NCBI GenBank assembly: GCA_009774175.1
Contig: VSNG01000007.1
Coordinates: 52,468-116,467, forward strand
Source of the DNA: Lachnospiraceae bacterium
Lineage (GTDB): Bacteria; Bacillota; Clostridia; Lachnospirales; Lachnospiraceae
Direction: 5' to 3'
Length of the DNA stretch: 64,000 nt
Shown: positions 52,803 through 61,281 of the stretch, in pieces
How positions within the stretch are numbered: the first letter of the stretch is position 1
How the letters are laid out: every line of letters starts with the position of its first letter
Notes under the pieces: generated by a model
Told to the model about the DNA's origin: nothing
Databases searched by the model: none
Seen by the model: the letters and a program-made list of their open reading frames with translations, nothing else
Position numbers and translations under genes: made by a program

Positions 52803-54209
52803 ATGGCAGAAGTAAAGACAAGTGAAAATCTTGGAAAGATCACTCAGATTATCGGTGCCGTACTGGACATTAAATTCTCGACAGGCAGCCTGCCGGAGAT
52901 TAATGACGCAATCAGGATTCCGCTCAAAGATGGCGGAGAGCTGACTGTGGAGGTGGCGCAGCATCTGGGTGACGATACCGTCAGATGCATCTCCATGGGT
53001 CCCACCGATGGACTTGTGAGAGGCATGGAGGCGGTTGCAACAGGCGCTCCCATCACGGTTCCTGTAGGAGAAAATACACTGGGACGTATCTTTAACGTCC
53101 TGGGAGAACCAATTGATAACAAGCCTGCGCCTACAGATGTAGGACATGAGCCGATTCACAGACCGGCGCCTACGTTTGAGGAGCAGTCCACGGCAACAGA
53201 GCTTCTGGAAACAGGCATTAAGGTCGTAGACCTGTTATGCCCGTATCAGAAAGGTGGTAAAATCGGCCTGTTCGGCGGCGCCGGCGTAGGTAAGACGGTG
53301 CTGATTCAGGAGCTGATTCGTAATATTGCGACAGAGCACAGCGGCTATTCCGTATTTACCGGTGTTGGAGAGCGTACCAGAGAGGGTAACGACCTGTATC
53401 ACGAGATGGAGGAATCAGGCGTTATTGATAAGACCACGATGGTGTTTGGTCAGATGAATGAGCCGCCCGGGGCAAGAATGAGAGTGGGTCTGACGGGACT
53501 GACCATGGCGGAGTACTTCCGTGACAAGGGCGGCAAGGATGTGCTGCTTTTCATTGATAATATTTTCCGTTTTACGCAGGCAGGTTCCGAGGTGTCCGCG
53601 CTGCTTGGCCGTATGCCTTCGGCCGTAGGTTATCAGCCTACGCTGCAGACGGAGATGGGTACTTTGCAGGAGCGTATCACATCCACAAAGAGCGGTTCCA
53701 TTACTTCCGTTCAGGCGGTATATGTGCCTGCGGATGACCTGACTGACCCTGCGCCTGCTACGACGTTTGCGCATTTGGATGCAACGACTACGCTTTCCCG
53801 TTCTATCGTGGAGCTGGGTATCTATCCGGCGGTTGATCCGCTTGAGTCCTCTTCCAGAATCCTTGATCCCAGAATCGTGGGTGAGGAGCACTATCAGGTA
53901 GCCAGAGGCGTACAGGAGATTTTGCAGAAATATAAGGAATTGCAGGATATCATCGCGATCCTCGGTATGGATGAGCTTTCCGAGGAGGATAAGCTGGTGG
54001 TTGCCCGTGCGAGAAGGATACAGAGATTCCTGTCCCAGCCGTTCCACGTAGCGGAACAGTTTACCGGAATGAACGGAAAGTATGTGCCGATTTCTGAGAC
54101 GATCCGCGGCTTCAAGGAGATTCTGGATGGCAAGCACGACGACATTCCGGAGAGCTACTTCCTGAATGCGGGAAGCATTGACGACGTGGTTGCCCGTGTG
54201 AAGAAGTAA
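52803..54209 (+). CDS. atpD: ATP synthase F1 subunit beta
   Basis: Catalytic subunit. 468 residues, Walker A GGAGVGKTVLIQELI near residue 158, catalytic Glu in GVGERTREGNDL near residue 189 and the DELSEEDKLVVARARR region that contacts the rotor near residue 393. No substitutions seen at key positions. Confidence 0.98.
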   Translation: MAEVKTSENLGKITQIIGAVLDIKFSTGSLPEINDAIRIPLKDGGELTVEVAQHLGDDTVRCISMGPTDGLVRGMEAVATGAPITVPVGENTLGRIFNVLGEPIDNKPAPTDVGHEPIHRPAPTFEEQSTATELLETGIKVVDLLCPYQKGGKIGLFGGAGVGKTVLIQELIRNIATEHSGYSVFTGVGERTREGNDLYHEMEESGVIDKTTMVFGQMNEPPGARMRVGLTGLTMAEYFRDKGGKDVLLFIDNIFRFTQAGSEVSALLGRMPSAVGYQPTLQTEMGTLQERITSTKSGSITSVQAVYVPADDLTDPAPATTFAHLDATTTLSRSIVELGIYPAVDPLESSSRILDPRIVGEEHYQVARGVQEILQKYKELQDIIAILGMDELSEEDKLVVARARRIQRFLSQPFHVAEQFTGMNGKYVPISETIRGFKEILDGKHDDIPESYFLNAGSIDDVVARVKK

Positions 54210-54242
54210 GCAGTGATACCGAATAGCCGCAGGAGGTAATAT

Positions 54243-54653
54243 ATGGCTGAGGATAGCAGAAATTTTACATTAAAGATCATCACACCTGACAGAGTTTTCT
54301 ATGAGGATCAGGTGTCCATGGTGGAGTTCAACACGGTGGAAGGCGAGGTCGGAATTTATAGGGAGCATATTCCGATGACGATGATAGTCGCGCCCGGAAT
54401 CCTTACGATCACAAAAGATCAGGAGATATCGGAAGCGGCGCTGCATGCGGGCTTTGCCGAGGTGCTTCCGGATCAGGTCACGGTGCTTGCCGAGATTATT
54501 GAGTGGCCGGAAGAGATTGATATAAGCCGCGCTGAGGAAGCCAAATCCCGTGCGGAGGAGCGTATCAGGGAGCATGCGCCGGGAACGGATATGCGCCGGG
54601 CTGAGATGTCTCTGAAAAGGGCAGTGGCCAGAATTGAAACCGTGAAGAAATGA
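54243..54653 (+). CDS. atpC: ATP synthase F1 subunit epsilon
   Basis: A 136-residue rotor subunit: N-terminal beta sandwich (LKIITPDRVFYEDQVSMVEF, TVEGEVGIYREHIPM) and a C-terminal helical hairpin (about residues 92-136) that can inhibit ATP hydrolysis. Last gene of the operon; a terminator follows at once. Confidence 0.96.
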   Translation: MAEDSRNFTLKIITPDRVFYEDQVSMVEFNTVEGEVGIYREHIPMTMIVAPGILTITKDQEISEAALHAGFAEVLPDQVTVLAEIIEWPEEIDISRAEEAKSRAEERIREHAPGTDMRRAEMSLKRAVARIETVKK

Positions 54654-54663
54654 CAGAAACCAG

Positions 54664-54695
54664 CAGGGGGACGGGAGACACCGTGCCCCTGTTTT
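54664..54695 (+). terminator. Terminator of the ATP synthase operon
   Basis: CAGGGGGACGG / CCGTGCCCCTG hairpin around a GAGACA loop, followed by TTTTA. Confidence 0.92.
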
Positions 54696-54757
54696 AGTCA
54701 CTTTTCATGGACGGCGCCATATGATAAAATAAAATGATTACTTATCATGGTGAGCCT

Positions 54758-55111
54758 ATGAGACAAACGAGAATTTTACCTTTTTATATGACTTACCCGA
54801 TGCCGCTTTTTTATCAGGAACAGGATGCGGTGATGCGGGATCTGGAATATTTACAGGAAATGTATCCGCTTGAAGCGAAGAAATACCAGAAAGTGATTGC
54901 GGAGATTCTGGATCGGTTAGACTATGAAGGCAGTATGATTTATGACGAATATCCCGATAAATGGCAGATTTACCGCCTGACGCAGATCGTTACAGATAAA
55001 GTAAAGGAATCCGGGAAGGAGGAGCCGGCCGAAGATTTTATTCAGGTGCTTTTGTGCTATGAAATCTATAAGAGGCGGCATAGCAATGAAAACGGAGTTT
55101 TGAAGTTTTGA
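54758..55111 (+). CDS. Uncharacterised 117-residue protein
   Basis: A soluble helical protein (MRQTRILPFYMTYPMPLFYQ; later DLEYLQEMYPLEAKKYQKV). I recognise no family. I favour the ATG at 54758, since the ATG at 54734 follows a -10-like TATGATAAAAT too closely to be translated from that transcript. Two genes of unknown function sit together here (see the next). Confidence 0.65.
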   Translation: MRQTRILPFYMTYPMPLFYQEQDAVMRDLEYLQEMYPLEAKKYQKVIAEILDRLDYEGSMIYDEYPDKWQIYRLTQIVTDKVKESGKEEPAEDFIQVLLCYEIYKRRHSNENGVLKF

Positions 55112-55189
55112 ATGCGAAATGATAAGGAAGGTGCATAGCTGGCAGGATACGGCGGCACTGCGATTTTATGCAGCAGATATAGAGGGAAT

Positions 55190-57730
55190 ATGAAGAGAGC
55201 AATTATAAAAGGTCTTTGCCTGGGGTGCATTTTTGCACTTGCGCTGATGATTCTCAGCGCAGTAATGAATCAGGGAAATACGGATATGACGACGGAGATG
55301 GAAGAGGCAACTTACCCTGTGCTGTCCATGTATGTGGGCAATTACAGGGTGGGAAGTCTGCATGGGTATGCGCAGAATATGGAGTCTGCCTATCTGCGGG
55401 ACAACCTTCAGCCTGTCGGTGAAGATCGAAAAATAGATGTGAGAATAGATACCTACGGGAGGGAAATTGATACCATCGGGTTTGAGGTGAGAAGCTTGGA
55501 CGGCGAGCGGCTTGTGGAGAGCACGCCGGTGGAGGAGTATGAGAAAGAGGACGATACCATCACCTTCGCAATCACCTTAAAGGATCTGATTGAGAACGAC
55601 ACGGAATATATGCTTGTATTTCTTGTAACGCCAAAGGGAAGCGCGCCTGTAAGGTATTATTCCAGAATTGTGTTAAGCGATTCCCTTCATATTCAGGAGA
55701 AACTGGACTATATATCGGATTTCCATGAAAGGACTTTTGACAGAGAAGCGGCGGCGGAGCTGACGAAATATCTGGAATCCAATGCGGAGGGTGACAATAC
55801 CACTTTTAACCGGGTGACGATACATTCCAGCTTCAATCAGGTGACTTGGGGGGATCTGCCGGTTAGAAGGGGTGCGGATGCACGCATTATTATCAGGGAG
55901 CTTACGGAGCAGACAGGCTCTTTTAATATAGTGTATCTGGTAAGCATTAAAAATGGAAAACAGACGGATTATTATCGCGTAAAGGAATACTACAGAGTCC
56001 GCTATACGCCGGATCGGATGTATCTGCTGGATTTTGAGAGAACTATGGAGCAGGTGTTTGACGAGGAAGCGCCGGCTTATGTGAATGACAAGATTGTTCT
56101 GGGCATTACAGGGGACAGCGTGACGTTGCAGGAGAGCGCAGGCGGCAATGCGTTTGCCTTTACCGTGGCGGATAAGCTTTACTGCTATAATGTAGCGGAT
56201 AACAAGCTGGCCAGACTGTTCAGCTTCTATGGCAATACGGAGGAGCTGACGGATGAGAGAAGCGCATACAATCACCATGATATACGGGTGCTGACGGTTG
56301 ACGAGACGGGAAATACTATTTTTCTCGTATACGGTTATATGAACAGAGGACGTCATGAAGGCTGTGTGGGCGTTGTGCTCTATGTCTATAACAGCATTGC
56401 GAATACGGTGGAGGAGCTGGCGTACATTCCGTATGACAAATCCTACGAGCTTTTGAAGACCGATATCGAGGAACTTTCCTATCTGAGCAGGACAGGGAAT
56501 TATTATTTTATGATGGATGGCAGCGTATATTCGGTGGATCTCCAATCGCTTGAAGTGGAGACTGTGGTGACCGGTTTAAAAGAAGGCGGATATCATGTAT
56601 CGAAGTCTGATAAAATGCTGGTCTGGCAGGAAGGCAGCGACCTGTATGCAGCCGATGAGCTTGTGCTGATGAATCTGAACACGCAAAAGCAGAACAGGAT
56701 TCGGGCTGGAGCGGGAGAATATATTTCTGTAGTGGGGTTCATGGAGGAGGACCTGGTTTATGGGTTGGCAAAGAAAGGCGATGTCAGGGAGAACAGGACC
56801 GGAATTACAACCTTCCCCATGTACTGCCTGAAAATACAGAGCGACGAAGGCGATATTCTCAAAAGCTATCAGAAGGAAAATATTTATGTGGTTGACAGTG
56901 AGATTGAAGAAAACCAGCTCACGCTGATCAGAGTGACTTATGACGAAGAAAATGAAAGCTATGTGCCCGCTCCCGACGATCAGATTATGAATACGGAGGA
57001 AGTCAAAAGCGGAGTCAATGAACTTAGCTATGTGGTTACGGAGACTTATGAGACGATCTGCCAGATAGTGGTAAAGGATGAGATTGACAGCCGGTCGTTA
57101 AAGCATCTGATGCCTAAGGAAATTTTATTTGAGGGCAGCCGCTCCGTGGGTGAGTTGGAAGGAGAAGCCTCCGAGAAATATTTTTATGTGTATGGGAAAG
57201 AGGGAATAGAAAATATTTATGTCAATCCGGGAAAAGCGGTAGATCTGGCATACAGGACGGCCGGCGTGGTGGTGGATGACGACGGAGATTTTGTATGGAG
57301 AAGAGAAACCAGAAGTACGCGTAATCAGATTATGGCGATTACCGAAAACGAGGTGACAGAGACCAAGGGGTCGCTTGCCGTCTGTCTTGACACCATATTA
57401 AAATATGAGGGTATTTCAAGAAATACGCAGAGCCGTTTAAATCAGGGAGATACGGTATTTGACATTCTGGAGGGCGACCTGCAAAACTGCACCATTCTGG
57501 ATTTGTCCGGCTGCAGTCTGGATGCGGTGCTATATTATGTGAATAAGGACATCCCTGTGCTGGCTACCCTTGAGGATGGTAACGCGGTGCTGATCGTGGG
57601 TTTCAATGAGCTTAATATTGTGGTTATGGACCCGGTTGACGGGACACTGGAAAAAAGAGGCATGAACGACTCTACGGGGTGGCTTGAGGAAAACGGAAAT
57701 CAGTTTATCTCTTATATCAGAAAAGACTAG
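55190..57730 (+). CDS. Large exported protein with degenerate C39-like C-terminus
   Basis: An 846-residue protein with an N-terminal membrane anchor (LCLGCIFALALMILSAVM). Residues about 45-300 contain beta-rich repeats, and 300-640 look like beta-propeller blades. The last ~110 residues resemble a C39-type cysteine-peptidase fold: CSLDAVLYYVNKDIPVLATL then NAVLIVGFNELNIVVMDP. The place where C39 peptidases have the catalytic His (usually HAVLIVGY) is Asn here, and no catalytic Cys is clear, so it is probably a non-catalytic binding version. The role is unknown. The HAD gene starts 16 bases after it. Confidence 0.75.
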   Translation: MKRAIIKGLCLGCIFALALMILSAVMNQGNTDMTTEMEEATYPVLSMYVGNYRVGSLHGYAQNMESAYLRDNLQPVGEDRKIDVRIDTYGREIDTIGFEVRSLDGERLVESTPVEEYEKEDDTITFAITLKDLIENDTEYMLVFLVTPKGSAPVRYYSRIVLSDSLHIQEKLDYISDFHERTFDREAAAELTKYLESNAEGDNTTFNRVTIHSSFNQVTWGDLPVRRGADARIIIRELTEQTGSFNIVYLVSIKNGKQTDYYRVKEYYRVRYTPDRMYLLDFERTMEQVFDEEAPAYVNDKIVLGITGDSVTLQESAGGNAFAFTVADKLYCYNVADNKLARLFSFYGNTEELTDERSAYNHHDIRVLTVDETGNTIFLVYGYMNRGRHEGCVGVVLYVYNSIANTVEELAYIPYDKSYELLKTDIEELSYLSRTGNYYFMMDGSVYSVDLQSLEVETVVTGLKEGGYHVSKSDKMLVWQEGSDLYAADELVLMNLNTQKQNRIRAGAGEYISVVGFMEEDLVYGLAKKGDVRENRTGITTFPMYCLKIQSDEGDILKSYQKENIYVVDSEIEENQLTLIRVTYDEENESYVPAPDDQIMNTEEVKSGVNELSYVVTETYETICQIVVKDEIDSRSLKHLMPKEILFEGSRSVGELEGEASEKYFYVYGKEGIENIYVNPGKAVDLAYRTAGVVVDDDGDFVWRRETRSTRNQIMAITENEVTETKGSLAVCLDTILKYEGISRNTQSRLNQGDTVFDILEGDLQNCTILDLSGCSLDAVLYYVNKDIPVLATLEDGNAVLIVGFNELNIVVMDPVDGTLEKRGMNDSTGWLEENGNQFISYIRKD

Positions 57731-57746
57731 GACAGGGGGGCAGAGG

Positions 57747-58433
57747 ATGAAAAAGCCGGATGTTGCGGTAATCTTTGATATGGACGGCACTATTTTTGAC
57801 AGCGAAAGAATAGTGCTGCGCTGCTGGGAGATCATAGGAAAAAAATATGGGGTACCTGACATCGGAGAAGTTTTTATGCAGTGCATCGGGACCAACAAGG
57901 TTCGCACGAGAGAGATTGTGGACGAGCATTATGGAAAGGAATTTCCCTATGAAAAATTCAGTGCGGAGAGCTCCGTGCTGTTTCGGGACATGACGGGGAA
58001 AGAAGGACTGCCGGTCAAACCGGGAGCAAAGGAAATACTGCAGTATCTACGGGAACAGAAGGTGCCTCTCGGGCTGGCCTCTTCCACAAGGCTTGCCGTT
58101 GTCACGCAGGAGCTCAAGGACGCCGGACTGTATGATTTTTTCGGGACAGTGGTGGGCGGCGATCTTTTAAAAAACAGTAAACCGGCTCCTGACATCTATC
58201 TGATGACCTGCGAACGCATGAGAGTTCTCCCTGAAAATACTTATGCCGTAGAAGATTCCCATAATGGGATTCGGTCGGCGCACAGCGCAGGGCTGCATCC
58301 TGTTATGGTGCCTGATATGATGGCTGTAACGCAGGAGATGCAGGATTTAAGTGAAGCGGTATTTGAGGATTTGTTTCAGGTGAGAGGATACTTTTCGGAG
58401 AAAATAGAAAAGCTCCCGCAGGAGCTTTTCTAG
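57747..58433 (+). CDS. HAD-superfamily hydrolase, beta-phosphoglucomutase-like
   Basis: A 228-residue HAD enzyme. Motif I is VIFDMDGTIFDSE (nucleophile Asp and acid/base Asp), motif II is LASST, motif III is the Lys in LLKNSKPAPDIY and motif IV is AVEDSHNGIRSAHSAG. The helical cap lies between motifs I and II, as in the phosphoglucomutase/phosphatase subfamily. Substrate unknown. Start at the ATG at 57747 behind AGGGGGGCAGAGG. Confidence 0.9.
   Translation: MKKPDVAVIFDMDGTIFDSERIVLRCWEIIGKKYGVPDIGEVFMQCIGTNKVRTREIVDEHYGKEFPYEKFSAESSVLFRDMTGKEGLPVKPGAKEILQYLREQKVPLGLASSTRLAVVTQELKDAGLYDFFGTVVGGDLLKNSKPAPDIYLMTCERMRVLPENTYAVEDSHNGIRSAHSAGLHPVMVPDMMAVTQEMQDLSEAVFEDLFQVRGYFSEKIEKLPQELF
58407..58433. 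terminator. Inverted repeat at the end of the HAD gene
   Basis: GAAAAGCTCC-CGCA-GGAGCTTTTC, a 10-bp perfect stem ending at the HAD stop codon. On the reverse strand it is followed by TATTTTC and could terminate queT. Confidence 0.65.
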
Positions 58434-58464
58434 GTCGAGAGTCTCACAGATATCAACCATTCCC

Positions 58465-58500
58465 AAGGGGGCATCTAAAAGATGCGCCCCTTATATTTTT
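58465..58500 (+). terminator. Terminator of the HAD gene
   Basis: AAGGGGGCATCT / AGATGCGCCCCTT hairpin with one bulge and an ATATTTTT tail. The stem overlaps the last codons of the convergent queT gene. Confidence 0.82.
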
Positions 58501-59014
58501 CCAGTACCGTAAGCAGGATCATTCCCAGAATACCGCAGGAAATCACTTCTCCGGCGCCTACGGTCAGGCAGTAGAACCCAAGGCATTGAACCAGCGTCAT
58601 GCCTTCGATCATCAGGCCGTAACCGTACACCAGTATCAGGGGAACAATGACGGTGTTGGCAATAATCGGGCAGATTGGAGCGCACCATTTATACCGTCGC
58701 AGGACGTAAGTGCCCAATGCGCCAAGCAGCGTGGCCAGGCTGCCGAAAAGGATGTCAGGCAACGCGCAGCCCGTCAGGATGTTGCTTAAAAGGCATCCAA
58801 TAAAAAGTCCCGGTATGGCGGCCGGTGTGAAGTAGGGTAAAATGGTGAGCGCTTCCGAGAAGCGGACCTGAATCGCATAATTGGCCAGCCCGAAGGCGTT
58901 TGCGACAAAGGTCAGTACGATGTAGATTGCGGCGATCATGGCCGCCTGCGCCAGAAAAAGCGCACGAAAATGCGCGGTTTTCATAGAAACCGACTGTGTG
59001 TGTTGTGTTTTCAT
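58475..59014 (-). CDS. queT: QueT-family queuosine-precursor transporter
   Basis: A 179-residue small membrane protein with about five helices that acts as the substrate-binding component of an ECF-type transporter for a queuosine precursor. The family core reads AIYIVLTFVANAFGLANYAI, then RFSEALTILPYFTPAAIPGL. A preQ1-I riboswitch lies over its ribosome binding site (59025-59070), which independently supports the substrate. The energy-coupling module is not here and is probably shared. Confidence 0.95.
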   Translation of the reverse strand: MKTQHTQSVSMKTAHFRALFLAQAAMIAAIYIVLTFVANAFGLANYAIQVRFSEALTILPYFTPAAIPGLFIGCLLSNILTGCALPDILFGSLATLLGALGTYVLRRYKWCAPICPIIANTVIVPLILVYGYGLMIEGMTLVQCLGFYCLTVGAGEVISCGILGMILLTVLEKYKGRIF

Positions 59015-59024
59015 GTGTAGTTGT

Positions 59025-59070
59025 CTCCTTAGTTTTGTTTTTGAGGTGAGGATGGTTTCGAACTCACCGA
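59025..59070 (-). promoter_or_regulatory. preQ1-I riboswitch controlling queT
   Basis: On the reverse strand a GGTGAG/CTCACC stem with a loop starting TTC is followed by an A-rich tail and ACTAAGGAG, the conserved end of the preQ1-I class. The pseudoknot would bury the AAGGAG ribosome binding site, so preQ1 would turn queT translation off. Recognised by eye, without a covariance search. Confidence 0.85.
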
Positions 59071-59099
59071 TTTATATACAAGCCGGAAAACAGGGGATA

Positions 59100-60287
59100 T
59101 TAAACCAGTTCCCCGGCATGATATCTGGCTACAATCGACTGAATGCGCTCCACAGGATTGAGAAGATCGCTGATGGAGGTGTCATGGTTTAATGTGTCGA
59201 TGATGTAGGCAATATATTTGCTCATATCGCAGTCGATATACCACTCCCGACTGAGAAGCTCCGGGGTCTGGTAGATCAGATTGGTTGTCAGGACTCTGTG
59301 TATTGTGCCTTCCGCGTAGGCCCTGTCAAATTTATCCAGCCCGGCAGTAAAAAGACCGAAGGTGGAGAACACAAAAATTTTATTAACCTTGCGTTCCTTT
59401 AAGGCGGAGGCGACTTCCAGTACGCTTTCGCCGGAGGAAATCATATCGTCGATGATAATTACGTCTTTTCCTTCCACGTTGCTGCCGAGAAATTCGTGGG
59501 CAATAATCGGGTTTCTGCCGTTTACAATCTTCGTGTAATCGCGTCTCTTATAGAACATACCCATGTCAAGGCCAAGCACATTGGCTATGTAGATAGCCCT
59601 GCTCATGCCGCCTTCATCCGGGCTGATCACCATCATGTGGTCGGTGTCAATCCGAAGACCCTTTACATGGGTCAGAAGACCTTTGATAAACTGATAGGCA
59701 GGCTGTACGGTTTCAAAGCCGTGTAGGGGAATGGCATTCTGTACGCGGGGATCGTGGGCATCGAAGGTAATAATATTGTCTACGCCCATATTGACCATTT
59801 CCTGAAGCGCAAGCGCGCAGTCCAGAGATTCCCTGGCGGAGCGCTTATGCTGCCTGCTCTCATAGAGGAAAGGCATAATTACGGTAATGCGCCTTGCCTT
59901 GCCGCCGACTGCCGCAATAATACGCTTTAAATCCTGATAATGGTCGTCGGGCGACATATGGTTTTCATGCCCGCAGAGAGAATAGGTGAGGCTGTAGTTT
60001 GCCACATCGACAAGGATGTAGAGATCGGTGCCCCGCACAGATTCTTTGATAACACCCTTGGCTTCGCCGGATCCGAAACGGGGAACCACGGCGTCAAGAA
60101 TATAGGTGGCGCGCTGGTAGCCTGAAAAGGCAAGAGAGTCCTTGTGCTCGCTTTCTCTTTCAGTACGCCATTTTACAAGATAATAATCAACCTTTTCTCC
60201 CAGTTTACTGCAGCCCTTGAGGGGAATCATCCCCAGAGAACCGACGGGTATCGTTTCGAGATTCCGTTTCTCTTCGCGTCTGTTCAT
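59100..60287 (-). CDS. prs: Ribose-phosphate pyrophosphokinase, divergent form
   Basis: Makes PRPP from ribose-5-phosphate and ATP. The ~395-residue product is about 75 longer than the standard ~315-residue enzyme, with an N-terminal extension and altered motifs. The PRPP-binding loop reads VIIIDDMISSGES rather than DDMIDTAGT, and the histidine motif is ITFDAHDPRVQN rather than DLHA. RITVIMPFLYESRQHKRSARE corresponds to the ATP loop. It lies just downstream of the DnaI-like gene. The start is the ATG at 60287 behind GAGG. Confidence 0.88.
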   Translation of the reverse strand: MNRREEKRNLETIPVGSLGMIPLKGCSKLGEKVDYYLVKWRTERESEHKDSLAFSGYQRATYILDAVVPRFGSGEAKGVIKESVRGTDLYILVDVANYSLTYSLCGHENHMSPDDHYQDLKRIIAAVGGKARRITVIMPFLYESRQHKRSARESLDCALALQEMVNMGVDNIITFDAHDPRVQNAIPLHGFETVQPAYQFIKGLLTHVKGLRIDTDHMMVISPDEGGMSRAIYIANVLGLDMGMFYKRRDYTKIVNGRNPIIAHEFLGSNVEGKDVIIIDDMISSGESVLEVASALKERKVNKIFVFSTFGLFTAGLDKFDRAYAEGTIHRVLTTNLIYQTPELLSREWYIDCDMSKYIAYIIDTLNHDTSISDLLNPVERIQSIVARYHAGELV

Positions 60288-60304
60288 GAATCCTCGCTTT
60301 CTGA

Positions 60305-61261
60305 TCACTGTAATTTGTACATACGGATATCTTCACCGGCTAATCTACAAACTTCAAAATTGCTGGTAATGCGGGAAAAAATACGGTCAGAATATCTGTC
60401 CCGCAGCTGCGCCAGAGTAAAATTTGTAGAAATAAGGGTAGATTTCTTTCCGAGGTGCCTCTCATTTAAAAGAGAAAATAACTGGGAGGAGGTGAACTGA
60501 TTTGTCAGTTCCGTGCCCAGATCATCAATGATCAGCAGATCGCACCGATAAAGATCGGAGTAGGCGTTTTGCCGTTCTTCTCGGTCTTTGGTATGAAAGG
60601 CGGCGTTCGAAAGCAGATCGAACAGCCCCGTTGCACCGAAATAAATCACGGAATGGCCCTGATCCATCAATTCCTTTGCAACGCAACAGGAAAGAAATGA
60701 TTTTCCCGTACCCACTGTACCATAAAAAAAGAGATTATGGTAGTCCGAATTAAAATTTTTGATAAAACTTTGGCAGGTTTTAACCGCATTTTGGAAAAGC
60801 GCCAAAGCTTCCCCCCTGTAGTACTCATAGGAGAGCAGGCTGAAATTATTTTGTTTGAGCAGATCCTGAATGCCTGACTGCTCGTAAAGAAGGGAAATTT
60901 CCGCCTGTCTGAAACAATGGCATTTCTCGCGGCCGATATAGCCGGTATCCTGACAGTCGGGACAACAAAAAACGGGATCAAGAAAGTTCACTGAAAATCC
61001 CGCGTCGAGAAGCAGCTGTTCTTTCTGCGCTTTCAGATCGGCAAGGGATTTTCGAAGCGCATCCAGAGCCTTTTCGTCTCCCGAGAGGAGCTTTTTTCCC
61101 TGCGCAACGGCCAGAGAAGCAACGGCGTTCTCAAGCTTCTGGAATTCCGGAATGCTTTCATACACACAGGCGTGTCTGCGCTCTGTTTCCAGACGGTTTT
61201 CCTTCTGCCTTTCTTCATATTGTCGAAAGATGCGGTCATATTGGATGTTAGTCAGCGGCAC
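60305..61261 (-). CDS. DnaI/DnaC-like helicase loader ATPase
   Basis: A 318-residue AAA+ protein. Its N-terminal half has a zinc site (CCPDCQDTGYIGREKCHC, about residues 98-115), as in DnaI, and the ATPase has Walker A FYGTVGTGKSFLS near residue 180 and Walker B LLIIDDLGTE near residue 240. DnaI-type proteins load the replicative helicase (dnaB at 29.8 kb). It sits directly behind a DnaD-like gene, the usual primosome pair in Firmicutes. Confidence 0.92.
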   Translation of the reverse strand: MPLTNIQYDRIFRQYEERQKENRLETERRHACVYESIPEFQKLENAVASLAVAQGKKLLSGDEKALDALRKSLADLKAQKEQLLLDAGFSVNFLDPVFCCPDCQDTGYIGREKCHCFRQAEISLLYEQSGIQDLLKQNNFSLLSYEYYRGEALALFQNAVKTCQSFIKNFNSDYHNLFFYGTVGTGKSFLSCCVAKELMDQGHSVIYFGATGLFDLLSNAAFHTKDREERQNAYSDLYRCDLLIIDDLGTELTNQFTSSQLFSLLNERHLGKKSTLISTNFTLAQLRDRYSDRIFSRITSNFEVCRLAGEDIRMYKLQ

Positions 61262-61281
61262 GGGCTCCTCCTCATATCCTG

